Positions 1 to 6,095 of a stretch of 6,116 nt of DNA are shown one piece after another. Numbering within the stretch: the first letter of the stretch is position 1; each line of letters begins with the position of its first letter. The translations under genes were made by a program, and so were the position numbers. Origin of the DNA: Bacillota bacterium. Its GTDB lineage: Bacteria; Bacillota; Clostridia; Clostridiales; Clostridiaceae. The stretch is taken from contig JAEZKY010000051.1 in NCBI GenBank assembly GCA_023435985.1, positions 1 through 6,116 of the forward strand. Direction: 5' to 3'. Under the pieces are notes generated by a model. The model ran no database searches. It was given only the letters and a program-made list of their open reading frames with translations, and was not told where the DNA came from.

Positions 1-545
1 CAAGAACTGTTCTTAAGGACAAAGGAATTGATGCAGATAAAGATGTTAATTTTAGTTATGTAAATTCAGTAAATGAATTAGCTCCAATAATTTTGTCTGG
101 AAAAACACAATATGCAGTAATACCAGAACCAGCATTATCTACTGTGCAAAGCAAAAATGATAAATTTAATATAATGCTGGATTTAAATGAAGAGTGGAAA
201 AAGATAAATAACTCTGAATATGGATATCCACAATCAACAATAATAGTTAAAAAGGAATTATATGATGAGGACAAAGAATTTGTAAATAATCTTTTAAATC
301 AAGTTGAAGAATCAGAAAAATGGGCAAATAGTAATAAGGAAGCTCTAGGAGATTATTGTGAAGAAATCGGAGTATCAGCTCAAAAGCCAACAGTAATAAA
401 AGCTGTTGATAGGGCAAATTTGAAATACGTTGATATTAAAGACAGTATTAAAGATTATAAAACATATTTTGAAAAGTTAAATGCATTTGATCCAAAAACA
501 ATAGGAGGAAAAGTGCCAGATGATGAAATATTCATGGAAAAGTAA
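1..545 (+). CDS. NitT/TauT-family ABC transporter substrate-binding protein, C-terminal part (5' end outside window)
   Basis: The reading frame is open from base 3 to the TAA at 543-545, giving 180 residues with no start, so this is the C-terminal half or so of a longer protein. Members of the NMT1/SsuA/TauA-like family are usually about 320-340 residues and are secreted lipoproteins that capture a small solute and deliver it to the permease. The visible part has the family-type segment SGKTQYAVIPEPALSTV (residues 33-49 of the fragment), which resembles the 'G..D.a...EP' hinge region. A charged helical C-terminus follows. The family call rests mainly on this segment and on the downstream permease and ATPase of the same importer class. 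The TTG at 93 could be read as a start but lies inside the conserved segment, so it is not the true start. The substrate cannot be told from this fragment. The 3' end overlaps the permease gene by 26 bases. Confidence 0.85.
   Translation, partial: RTVLKDKGIDADKDVNFSYVNSVNELAPIILSGKTQYAVIPEPALSTVQSKNDKFNIMLDLNEEWKKINNSEYGYPQSTIIVKKELYDEDKEFVNNLLNQVEESEKWANSNKEALGDYCEEIGVSAQKPTVIKAVDRANLKYVDIKDSIKDYKTYFEKLNAFDPKTIGGKVPDDEIFMEK
503..508 (+). promoter_or_regulatory. Ribosome binding site of the permease gene, inside the upstream CDS
   Basis: AGGAGG lies 11 bases before the ATG at 520. It sits within the last codons of the substrate-binding protein gene (encoding part of IGGK), so the permease is initiated while its neighbour is still being translated. 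It supports the ATG at 520 rather than 523, although ATGATG offers both. Confidence 0.75.
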
Positions 546-1275
546 AGCGTATACTTTTTTATCATGCATATTTTTCATAGGAGTATGGCAGTTAATTGCC
601 GTAGCAGTAAATAATGATATATATATACCAAGGTTAGAACAAGTATTTAAAGCTATTATAGAAATTCTTAATAATAAAAACTTTGGCAAAATTATTTTGG
701 AAAGTTTTTATAGAACTGTATTAAGTTATGGGGCAGCTTTGATTATCTCAATGATTTTAGGAATACTAGGTGTAGCGTATCCCTTTTTAAAATATTTGCT
801 GGAACCTATAAATTCCTTTGGAAAAACAATACCAACTATGGTGCTGGTTGTTCTTTCGCTAGTATGGTTTGATAAAGAGAAAACACCGTTTGTAGTTGGA
901 TTTGCTGTTATTTTACCAATATTGTATGAAGGAATAAGAAATAATATCATGCAGATAGACAAGAAAATAATTGATATGACTAAAGTATATGAAATCAGTT
1001 TAATTGATAAAATTAGAAAAATATATTTTCCAGTTATGAAATTTTATTTTATGAACATTTTCGTATCAACTTTTGCACTTACCTTTAAAGTAGTGATTGC
1101 AGGAGAAGTATATGGCCAGCCGAAATTTGGAATAGGCTCTCAGATACAAATAGAAAAAGTGAATTTTAATGTACCTGGAATTTTTGCGTGGATTGTTATT
1201 ATAGTTATTATATCTTTGGTTTTAGAAGTGGTAAATAAGCTATTGAAAAAAAGGATATATGGGTGGGATAAATGA
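520..1275 (+). CDS. NitT/TauT-type ABC transporter permease (SsuC/TauC/ThiX-like)
   Basis: This 251-residue integral membrane protein forms the channel of the importer, probably as a homodimer paired with the ATPase encoded next. Length fits the BPD_transp_1 permease family (about 250-270). Hydrophobic segments can be seen at about 11-29, 66-88, 103-117, 122-138, 175-197 and 221-239, consistent with six helices. The stretch from about 140 to 171, ending in KIYFP, occupies the place of the EAA coupling loop that docks on the ATPase. The loop is degenerate: where most members have a Gly after the EAA residues, this protein appears to have Glu158 (KVYEIS). GQPKFGIGSQI (199-209) matches the usual 'G..GLG..I' segment before the last helix. 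The gene overlaps the preceding gene by 26 bases and the next by four (ATGA), indicating one operon. The transported substrate is unknown; family members carry sulfonates, taurine, nitrate or thiamine precursors. Confidence 0.9.
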   Translation: MMKYSWKSKAYTFLSCIFFIGVWQLIAVAVNNDIYIPRLEQVFKAIIEILNNKNFGKIILESFYRTVLSYGAALIISMILGILGVAYPFLKYLLEPINSFGKTIPTMVLVVLSLVWFDKEKTPFVVGFAVILPILYEGIRNNIMQIDKKIIDMTKVYEISLIDKIRKIYFPVMKFYFMNIFVSTFALTFKVVIAGEVYGQPKFGIGSQIQIEKVNFNVPGIFAWIVIIVIISLVLEVVNKLLKKRIYGWDK

Positions 1276-1940
1276 ATATAATGATTAGAAATTTAAGCAA
1301 ATCTTATGGGAAAGAAGAGATTTTTAAAAATTTTAATATAGAATTTCATGATGATAAAATAAATTGTATAATTGGAAGGTCAGGTTGTGGAAAGAGCACT
1401 TTATTAAATATTATAGCTAAACTTACAGATATACAAGATGGAGAAATAAGTGGAATATCATTAAAGGATATAAGCTATGTATTTCAGGAAGATAGACTGA
1501 TAGAATGGATTACAGTTAAGGAAAATTTAGAAATTGCCTTAAAAGGTTATTTTGATAAAACAATTATAAATGAAAAAGTTGACGAGGTATTAAAATTAGT
1601 AGGTATCTATGATATTAAGAATAAATATCCAAATGCATTAAGCGGTGGAATGAGACAAAGAGTCAATATAGCAAGAGCCTTTGGAAAACCATCGAAAGTA
1701 ATTTTAATGGATGAGCCATTTAAATCATTAGATTACAAATTAAAATATACTATAATTGATGAATTTAAAAATTTATTAGAAAGAGAAAAAAGAATGGTAA
1801 TATTAGTAACCCATGATTTAGATGAAGCAATATATTTCCGGGGGAATATATTAGTTTTAAAAAATAAGCCCGCTCAAATAGCAGGTTTATTTAGTGAAAA
1901 CTTGGATGAATGCAAGGATAAAATCTTAGAAATAATATAG
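1272..1940 (+). CDS. NitT/TauT-type ABC transporter ATP-binding protein (SsuB/TauB/ThiZ-like)
   Basis: This 222-residue cytoplasmic ATPase powers the importer encoded by the two preceding genes. All nucleotide-binding motifs are intact: Walker A GRSGCGKST (35-43), Q-loop Gln72 in VFQEDRL, signature LSGGM (123-127), Walker B VILMDE with catalytic Glu148, D-loop SLD (152-154) and switch His181 in THD. The VFQEDRLIEW segment with its following TVKENL is typical of the SsuB/TauB group. It is somewhat shorter than usual (about 240-260 residues) because the C-terminal tail after the NBD is brief; no accessory domain is present. The ATG at 1272 overlaps the permease stop in an ATGA arrangement, typical of translational coupling. 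A second in-frame ATG at 1281 (MIRNLSK) is a possible alternative start, and AAGGAT at 1251-1256 with the G-rich 1261-1267 could serve as ribosome binding site for either. No gene follows on the same strand, so this ends the operon. Confidence 0.93.
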   Translation: MNIMIRNLSKSYGKEEIFKNFNIEFHDDKINCIIGRSGCGKSTLLNIIAKLTDIQDGEISGISLKDISYVFQEDRLIEWITVKENLEIALKGYFDKTIINEKVDEVLKLVGIYDIKNKYPNALSGGMRQRVNIARAFGKPSKVILMDEPFKSLDYKLKYTIIDEFKNLLEREKRMVILVTHDLDEAIYFRGNILVLKNKPAQIAGLFSENLDECKDKILEII

Positions 1941-1978
1941 ATACCTAATTTTAAGATTTTATTTTCAAATGTTTTCTG

Positions 1979-2073
1979 CATAAAAATATTTATGATTCCT
2001 AGTGAAGATAATCACTTGAAATTTAGGAAATATGTAAATGTATTAACCTAATAAATCAAATTTATAAATTAGG
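1979..2073. repeat. Cluster of short inverted repeats in the AT-rich gap after the ABC importer operon
   Basis: The 200-base gap at 1941-2140 carries no convincing gene. It contains three small dyads. CATAAA/TTTATG (1979-1984 and 1989-1994) has a four-base loop. TTCCTA/TAGGAA encloses an inner AGTGA/TCACT hairpin, roughly 1996-2030. CCTAAT/ATTAGG lies at 2047-2052 and 2068-2073. None is a classical GC-rich stem with a T-run. Since the importer operon and the minus-strand small gene converge here, one or more of these may help end transcription from either side. This is inference, and short dyads are expected by chance in such AT-rich DNA. Confidence 0.3.
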
Positions 2074-2140
2074 CATTTATATAAATACTTAAGCAATAGT
2101 AAGCTTGTACGTATTATTAAGATGATAATAAGTTATCGGT

Positions 2141-2395
2141 TTAGTTATAAATGCAAATCTTACTTCCAACTAGAACAAATAGGAAACCTGCAAGGATAAA
2201 GCTAGAAAAACTTAAGAATTTTTTATTTGAATTTAATAAGTTTATTCCAAGTAATGTATCGCAAAAACCTAAACAAATAAAAATTAACGGAAAAAAATCG
2301 TCTGGATTGTATCTGCTTAATATTATATTTAATGAGACTAGAGGAAGTAGCAATGAGAAAGTAAGATTAATAACATTAAAACATTTTCTTAACAA
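2141..2395 (-). CDS. Small three-helix membrane protein, DUF3953-like
   Basis: This 84-residue protein has three hydrophobic segments at about 8-27, 33-56 and 61-80 and no signal of an enzymatic domain. The middle and last segments (PLIFICLGFCDTLLGINLL, then a short NSNKK loop and a third helix) resemble the DUF3953 pattern of small Firmicute membrane proteins, where an LG...GL helix is followed by a basic turn and a final helix. That match is from memory. The start is TTG at 2395, preceded by AGGTGGTGA (2402-2410, minus strand) at six bases, a near-perfect Shine-Dalgarno. An in-frame TGA lies within that site, so the start cannot be further upstream. The plus-strand frame at 2151-2474 overlaps it; its Lys-rich product with no clear ribosome binding site is what the antisense of a membrane protein looks like. 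The function is unknown. The gene is apparently monocistronic and converges on the ABC importer operon. Confidence 0.6.
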   Translation of the reverse strand: MLRKCFNVINLTFSLLLPLVSLNIILSRYNPDDFFPLIFICLGFCDTLLGINLLNSNKKFLSFSSFILAGFLFVLVGSKICIYN

Positions 2396-2401
2396 ATTTA
2401 T

Positions 2402-2410
2402 TCACCACCT
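2402..2410 (-). promoter_or_regulatory. Shine-Dalgarno site that supports the TTG start of the small membrane protein
   Basis: On the minus strand this reads AGGTGGTGA, eight of nine bases matching AGGAGGTGA, and lies six bases before the TTG at 2395-2393. It contains the in-frame TGA that closes the frame upstream, so it fixes the start and is the main reason for preferring the minus-strand gene here. Confidence 0.6.
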
Positions 2411-2429
2411 AACATCTGGAAAATTATGT

Positions 2430-2445
2430 ATTATACTAAATTATA
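2430..2445 (-). promoter_or_regulatory. Possible -10 elements for the small membrane protein gene
   Basis: Two TATAAT hexamers occur on the minus strand (2445-2440 and 2435-2430), 34-45 bases before the TTG start, which would give a short leader containing the ribosome binding site. No good -35 hexamer is visible at 16-18 bases upstream of either, and TATAAT is common by chance in DNA this AT-rich. Confidence 0.25.
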
Positions 2446-2522
2446 TACAAGCTATTGAGATTTTATTCACATAAGAATGATTTGTTGTATAAGAAATAGA
2501 AAATGGAGCAGCTTTAATAGAA

Positions 2523-2529
2523 GAAAGGA
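2523..2529 (+). promoter_or_regulatory. Ribosome binding site of the ABC exporter gene
   Basis: GAAAGGA lies eight bases before the ATG at 2538 and supports this start, from which the protein begins directly with the expected short amphipathic stretch before the first helix. I see no convincing promoter in 2411-2520 on this strand; TTGAGA at 2455-2460 resembles a -35 but lacks a partner -10 at the right distance. Confidence 0.6.
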
Positions 2530-2537
2530 ATGTTGAA

Positions 2538-4244
2538 ATGATTAGAAAATTTATTTCGTTTTATAAACCATACAAAAAACTATTTATAATGGATTTGATT
2601 GTTGCCTTTATAGCGTCTTTATGCGATTTAGTATATCCAATGATGACAAGGCAGCTTATTAATAATTCTATTCCAAGTAGAGATTTTAGGATTATCATTA
2701 TCTTTGGGATTACATTGATAATGATTTTTCTTATAAAAGCAGCATGTGGTTACTTTATGCAGTATTGGGGTCACGTTGTTGGTGTAAGAATGCAGGGAGA
2801 TATGAGGAAAAATATATTTACACATCTGCAAAGACTGCCGAATAGTTTTTTTGATAATAATAAAACTGGGGATATAATGTCTAGAATTATTAATGATTTA
2901 ATGGATATTTCAGAACTTGCTCATCATGGGCCTGAAGATTTATTTATTTCTATTGTCATGCTAATAGGGTCATTTGTAATGTTATGTAGTATAAATATAT
3001 CACTTACATTACTGATTTTCATATTTGTGCCGGTGATAGTCTGGTTTACTTTATATGAAAGAAATAAAATGAATAAAGCATTTTTTGATACAAAAGTAAA
3101 AACTGGAGCAGTAAACGCTAATTTAGAAAATAGTATTTCTGGAATAAAAATATCCAAGGCTTTTGTAAGTCATGAGTCTGAAGAAGAGAAATTTGAAGAA
3201 GGTAATGCAAAGTTTATTAAGGCAAGAGAAAAATCTTATAAGGTAATGGCTGAATATTCTTCTGGAGCTGGATTTGGAATGGATTTTCTAAATTACATTG
3301 GGCTTATAGCTGGCGGAATATTTACTTTTGTTGGACTAATAAGCATTGGAGATTATATGGCTTATATGCTATTCATAAATTCATTTATTACGCCTATAAA
3401 AAAGCTTATTGATTTTATGGAGCAATTCCAAAATGGAATAACAGGATTTCAAAGATATATGGAAATTATGAATGCGGAGCAAGAAAAAGATAAAGAGGAT
3501 GTAATTGAATTAAAGAATGTACATGGAGAAATTGAATTTAAAAATGTTGTATTTAGTTATGAAGGTAAAAAGGTGTTAGACAATATATCTGTAAAAATAG
3601 AAAGAGGTCAAATGTTAGCTTTGGTAGGAGCATCTGGTGGAGGTAAGACAACTTTTTGTAATCTGATTCCGAGATTTTATGAAGTGGGAAGTGGAGACAT
3701 TTTAATTGATAAAAAAAGTATTTATGATATTAAATTAGATTCTCTTAGAGAAAATATTGGAATAGTTCAGCAAGAAGTATTTTTATTTACTGGAACAATA
3801 AGAGATAACATATTATTTGGAAAAGCTGATGCAAGTGAAGAAGAGTTATTAAGAGCAGCTAAAATGGCTAATATTCATGAATTTATAAGCACTTTACCAG
3901 AAGGATACGATACTTACATTGGAGAAAGAGGAGTAAAATTATCAGGTGGACAAAAGCAGCGTATCTCTATTGCAAGAGTATTCCTCAAAAATCCACCAAT
4001 ATTAATCTTAGATGAAGCAACATCAGCTTTAGATAATGCAACTGAACGTATAATTCAAAAATCATTAGAAAAATTATGTGCAGGAAGAACAACCATAGTA
4101 GTAGCACATAGATTATCAACTATTAAAAATGCCGATGAAATAATAGTTCTTGGAAATACAGGAATAATGGAAAAAGGAACTCATGAAGAGTTGATGGAGA
4201 AACAAGGTGAGTATAGCAAATTACATAAGCTAGCAGCAGTGTAA
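2538..4244 (+). CDS. ABC exporter half-transporter (MsbA/BmrA-like, membrane domain fused to ATPase)
   Basis: This complete 568-residue protein has an N-terminal six-helix ABC_membrane domain (about 1-310) and a C-terminal ATPase (about 332-568). It should act as a dimer in the cytoplasmic membrane, exporting a lipid, drug or other hydrophobic compound; the substrate cannot be inferred. The ATPase motifs are intact: A-loop Tyr341, Walker A GASGGGKTT (364-372), Q-loop at Gln411/412, signature LSGGQ (468-472), Walker B ILILDE with Glu493, D-loop SALD (496-499) and switch His524 in AHRLST. The FFDNNKTGDIMSRI segment (104-117) is the conserved first intracellular coupling region of type IV exporters. 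The ATG at 2538 follows GAAAGGA (2523-2529) at eight bases. It lacks a peptidase C39 domain, so a bacteriocin-processing exporter is unlikely. Many such exporters work as heterodimers encoded by adjacent genes, but no second half-transporter is present here, which favours a homodimer. A hairpin terminator follows directly. Confidence 0.95.
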   Translation: MIRKFISFYKPYKKLFIMDLIVAFIASLCDLVYPMMTRQLINNSIPSRDFRIIIIFGITLIMIFLIKAACGYFMQYWGHVVGVRMQGDMRKNIFTHLQRLPNSFFDNNKTGDIMSRIINDLMDISELAHHGPEDLFISIVMLIGSFVMLCSINISLTLLIFIFVPVIVWFTLYERNKMNKAFFDTKVKTGAVNANLENSISGIKISKAFVSHESEEEKFEEGNAKFIKAREKSYKVMAEYSSGAGFGMDFLNYIGLIAGGIFTFVGLISIGDYMAYMLFINSFITPIKKLIDFMEQFQNGITGFQRYMEIMNAEQEKDKEDVIELKNVHGEIEFKNVVFSYEGKKVLDNISVKIERGQMLALVGASGGGKTTFCNLIPRFYEVGSGDILIDKKSIYDIKLDSLRENIGIVQQEVFLFTGTIRDNILFGKADASEEELLRAAKMANIHEFISTLPEGYDTYIGERGVKLSGGQKQRISIARVFLKNPPILILDEATSALDNATERIIQKSLEKLCAGRTTIVVAHRLSTIKNADEIIVLGNTGIMEKGTHEELMEKQGEYSKLHKLAAV

Positions 4245-4265
4245 ATTTAATATTAATATAAAATA

Positions 4266-4309
4266 GGCTGTCCAAAATCTAAATGATTTTTTGGGACAAC
4301 CTTTATTTT
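4266..4309. terminator. Hairpin terminator between convergent genes (ABC exporter and Ser/Asn-rich protein)
   Basis: GGCTGTCCAAAATC (4266-4279) can pair with GATTTTTTGGGACAACC (4285-4301) across a short loop, with one mismatch and small bulges, and is followed by TTTATTTT at 4302-4309. It begins 22 bases after the exporter stop codon. The minus strand also runs into a T-rich tract past the stem, and the neighbouring minus-strand gene stops at 4320, so it probably works in both directions. Confidence 0.8.
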
Positions 4310-4319
4310 AATAAGTTAA

Positions 4320-4733
4320 TTATTTTTTCAAGGAATTAAGCAATTGAATTTTCTTATAAACGGCAGAGCTATCAATGGTTTTAGGTTGTAATTCATGTTC
4401 ATCATCAGCTTGGAGTGAATTGGTTGTAACATCTGCAGCATTATTCTGAAAATTTGATTTTACAACTCTAGAATTTTCCTGACTTTGTAATCTTACGGAA
4501 TCATTTAGTTCATTATTGAGTAAGTTAGAAAAATTTTCAGAATTATCATCAGAACTTTTATGAGAAACAACAGATTTTAATGTATCTTTAAAAGAGTTTG
4601 ATTTGTTTTGTTTTTTACTAGAAGAGAATGGAGTATTTACATAAGGTCTTTTTATTATTTTAGTATCAATATCAACATTGGTTACACTGCTTATGGTGTA
4701 ATCGCTGCTAGAATTTAATTTATCATTTGACAT
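4320..4733 (-). CDS. Hypothetical hydrophilic Ser/Asn-rich protein
   Basis: This frame encodes 137 residues that I do not recognise. By hand count it holds 25 Ser and 18 Asn (about 31% together) and no Gly, Cys or Trp. There is no signal peptide or membrane segment, so it should be cytoplasmic and largely disordered. The most structured-looking parts are a short basic segment near TKIIKRPYVNTPF (24-36) and the C-terminal SAVYKKIQLLNSLKK (123-137), which could form an amphipathic helix. The start is ATG at 4733, preceded on the minus strand by AAAGGGGGAG at about five bases, a strong ribosome binding site. A longer frame to 4799 exists, but it would translate through that site (as KGG), so it is rejected. 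The gene stands alone between terminators at 4266-4309 and 4896-4942. Its function is unknown; a clostridial lineage-specific regulatory or sporulation-related role is possible but nothing here shows it. Confidence 0.7.
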   Translation of the reverse strand: MSNDKLNSSSDYTISSVTNVDIDTKIIKRPYVNTPFSSSKKQNKSNSFKDTLKSVVSHKSSDDNSENFSNLLNNELNDSVRLQSQENSRVVKSNFQNNAADVTTNSLQADDEHELQPKTIDSSAVYKKIQLLNSLKK

Positions 4734-4738
4734 ATAAA

Positions 4739-4748
4739 CTCCCCCTTT
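4739..4748 (-). promoter_or_regulatory. Ribosome binding site fixing the start of the Ser/Asn-rich protein
   Basis: The minus strand reads AAAGGGGGAG just before the ATG at 4733. It decides between this start and the longer in-frame ATG at 4799, whose region lacks a comparable site. The AT-rich leader upstream (4750-4895) has several TATA-like runs but no promoter with two well-placed hexamers that I can defend. Confidence 0.65.
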
Positions 4749-4895
4749 AGTATATAAATTAATACAATATTTAATTCTATTATCGTACATTATTATCATA
4801 AGTTAAAAGTGCATAAGATATATGTGAAATAATTGTGTGGAAAAATAATACAGTAGTTTATGCTAAGTATAGTATATTTAGAAAGCAAATTCAAT

Positions 4896-4942
4896 CAAAA
4901 ATAGAGTGAAGCATTAATTAAGTAAACTTCACTCTATTTTTG
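4896..4942. terminator. Perfect 16-bp inverted repeat, terminator of ilvE
   Basis: CAAAAATAGAGTGAAG (4896-4911) and its exact reverse complement (4927-4942) flank a 15-base loop. Because each arm ends in an A-run or T-run, both strands end in a T-tract (TTTTTGATTG on the minus strand, TTTTTGTGT on the plus). It lies 34 bases past the ilvE stop, so it should end the ilvE transcript and insulate the Ser/Asn-rich gene from read-through. Confidence 0.85.
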
Positions 4943-4976
4943 TGTATTAAAATAATTTTATATATTTGGCATGTGA

Positions 4977-6005
4977 TTATTTTACTTCGTATATCCAGCC
5001 TTCTGGTGCTTCAACATCACCAAGTTGAATTCCATAAAGTATATCATATAATTTCTTGATTGTAGGACCTACTTCAGTTTCACTATGGAATACGTGTCTT
5101 TCGCCTTTATAATCAATAGCGCCAATTGGCGTTATTACAGCAGCAGTACCGCAAGCACCAGCTTCTTTAAATTCATCTAAGTTATCAACCAAAACATCTC
5201 TTTCATATACAGGCATTTTTAAATAATGTTCAGCTATATAAAGAAGCGAATATTTAGTTATACTTGGTAATATTGAAGATGATTTTGGTGTAATAAATTC
5301 ATTATTTTTAGTTATTCCAATAAAGTTTGCAGCTCCAACTTCATCAATTTTTGTATGAGTAGCAGGATCTAGATAAATACAATCTGCATATCCAGCAGTT
5401 GCAGCTTTTGCATGTGCTTGTAACGATGCAGCGTAATTACCGCCAACTTTTTGTTTACCAGTTCCATGAGGTGCAGCTCTGTCATATTCATCTTGAACAA
5501 CGAAGTTACATGGCTTTAATCCACCAGAGAAATACGGTCCAACTGGCATACAGAATACTGTAAATATATATTCTGGTGCAGGTTTAACTCCGATATTATG
5601 ACCAACACCCATAATAATAGGTCTGATGTATAAAGTTGCTCCAGTACCATATGGTGGAACATAATCTATATTAGCTTTTACAACCTGCATAACAGCATCA
5701 ATAAATTTCTCTTCAGGTACATGTGGCATTAAAAGTTTATCGCAGCTATCATTCATACGAGCAGCATTTCTATCAGGTCTGAATAATTGAACTTTTCCTT
5801 CTTTTGTTCTGTACGCTTTTAAACCTTCAAAACTACTTTGACCATAATGTAGAACGGTAGAAGCTTCACTCATACGAAGCATATTATCTTCAGTAAGTTT
5901 TCCTTCATCCCATTTTCCATCTTTCCAGATTGAAACATAACGAAGATCTGTTTTTATATAATCAAATCCTAATTTACTCCAATCTATATCTAATTTTTTC
6001 CCCAT
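4977..6005 (-). CDS. ilvE: Branched-chain amino acid aminotransferase
   Basis: This complete 342-residue PLP enzyme interconverts leucine, isoleucine and valine with their 2-oxo acids, using 2-oxoglutarate/glutamate as partner, the last step of branched-chain amino acid synthesis in the cytoplasm. It belongs to fold-type IV aminotransferases, and to the longer BCAT form (about 340-360 residues) shared with eukaryotes rather than the roughly 310-residue E. coli form. The PLP lysine is Lys186 in KVGGNYA; the family's ring-nitrogen Glu is Glu222 in DEVGAANF; the phosphate-binding CGTAA segment is at 285-289. The early LHYGQSSFEGLKAYR (52-66) and FRPDRNAARM (75-84) segments are also typical. The ATG at 6005 is chosen because GGAGG (6015-6019) precedes it by nine bases; the in-frame ATG at 6023 would translate through that site. 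It is monocistronic within the window, with a strong terminator after it. No T-box or attenuator fits the short visible leader, though more may lie beyond the right edge. Confidence 0.96.
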   Translation of the reverse strand: MGKKLDIDWSKLGFDYIKTDLRYVSIWKDGKWDEGKLTEDNMLRMSEASTVLHYGQSSFEGLKAYRTKEGKVQLFRPDRNAARMNDSCDKLLMPHVPEEKFIDAVMQVVKANIDYVPPYGTGATLYIRPIIMGVGHNIGVKPAPEYIFTVFCMPVGPYFSGGLKPCNFVVQDEYDRAAPHGTGKQKVGGNYAASLQAHAKAATAGYADCIYLDPATHTKIDEVGAANFIGITKNNEFITPKSSSILPSITKYSLLYIAEHYLKMPVYERDVLVDNLDEFKEAGACGTAAVITPIGAIDYKGERHVFHSETEVGPTIKKLYDILYGIQLGDVEAPEGWIYEVK

Positions 6006-6014
6006 TTTATAATT

Positions 6015-6019
6015 CCTCC
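6015..6019 (-). promoter_or_regulatory. Ribosome binding site deciding the ilvE start
   Basis: GGAGG on the minus strand lies nine bases before ATG 6005. An upstream in-frame ATG at 6023 reads MWRNYK into the accepted start, with the GGAGG inside its second and third codons, and has no comparable site of its own. Confidence 0.8.
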
Positions 6020-6070
6020 ACATCTTTAAGGCTTATTGCCATTGTATAGGCATATGTATAGAAAATAGTG

Positions 6071-6095
6071 AGTCAAATATAGTAAAATATTGACT
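6071..6095. repeat. Imperfect dyad upstream of ilvE, possible operator or promoter element
   Basis: AGTCAA (6071-6076) and TTGACT (6090-6095) are exact inverted copies around an AT-rich centre; with one bulge the symmetry extends over ATAT. It lies 66-90 bases before the ilvE start. On the minus strand the inner copy reads TTGACT, close to a -35 hexamer, but the best -10-like sequences (TATGCC at 16 bases, TATACA at 22) are poor. It does not match the CodY consensus well. Another regulator's operator is possible but unproven. Confidence 0.35.

Noticed and set aside
93..545. A separate 150-residue protein starting at TTG 93
   Set aside because: The frame is open to the left edge and the TTG lies inside a conserved stretch of a substrate-binding protein, so it is an internal codon of a gene cut by the window.
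2151..2474. Plus-strand frame of 107 codons beginning with ATG
   Set aside because: No ribosome binding site precedes it, its Lys/Asn-rich product has no recognisable domain, and it is antisense to a better supported membrane-protein gene at 2141-2395.
4734..4799. Twenty-two-residue N-terminal extension of the Ser/Asn-rich protein
   Set aside because: It would translate through the AAAGGGGGAG ribosome binding site, and its composition differs from the rest of the protein.
6006..6023. Six-residue N-terminal extension of IlvE (MWRNYK)
   Set aside because: The GGAGG site lies within these codons and is well spaced for the ATG at 6005.
6071..6095. CodY box or T-box controlling ilvE
   Set aside because: The sequence does not fit the CodY consensus AATTTTCWGAAAATT, and the visible leader is too short and lacks the T-box sequence and antiterminator features.
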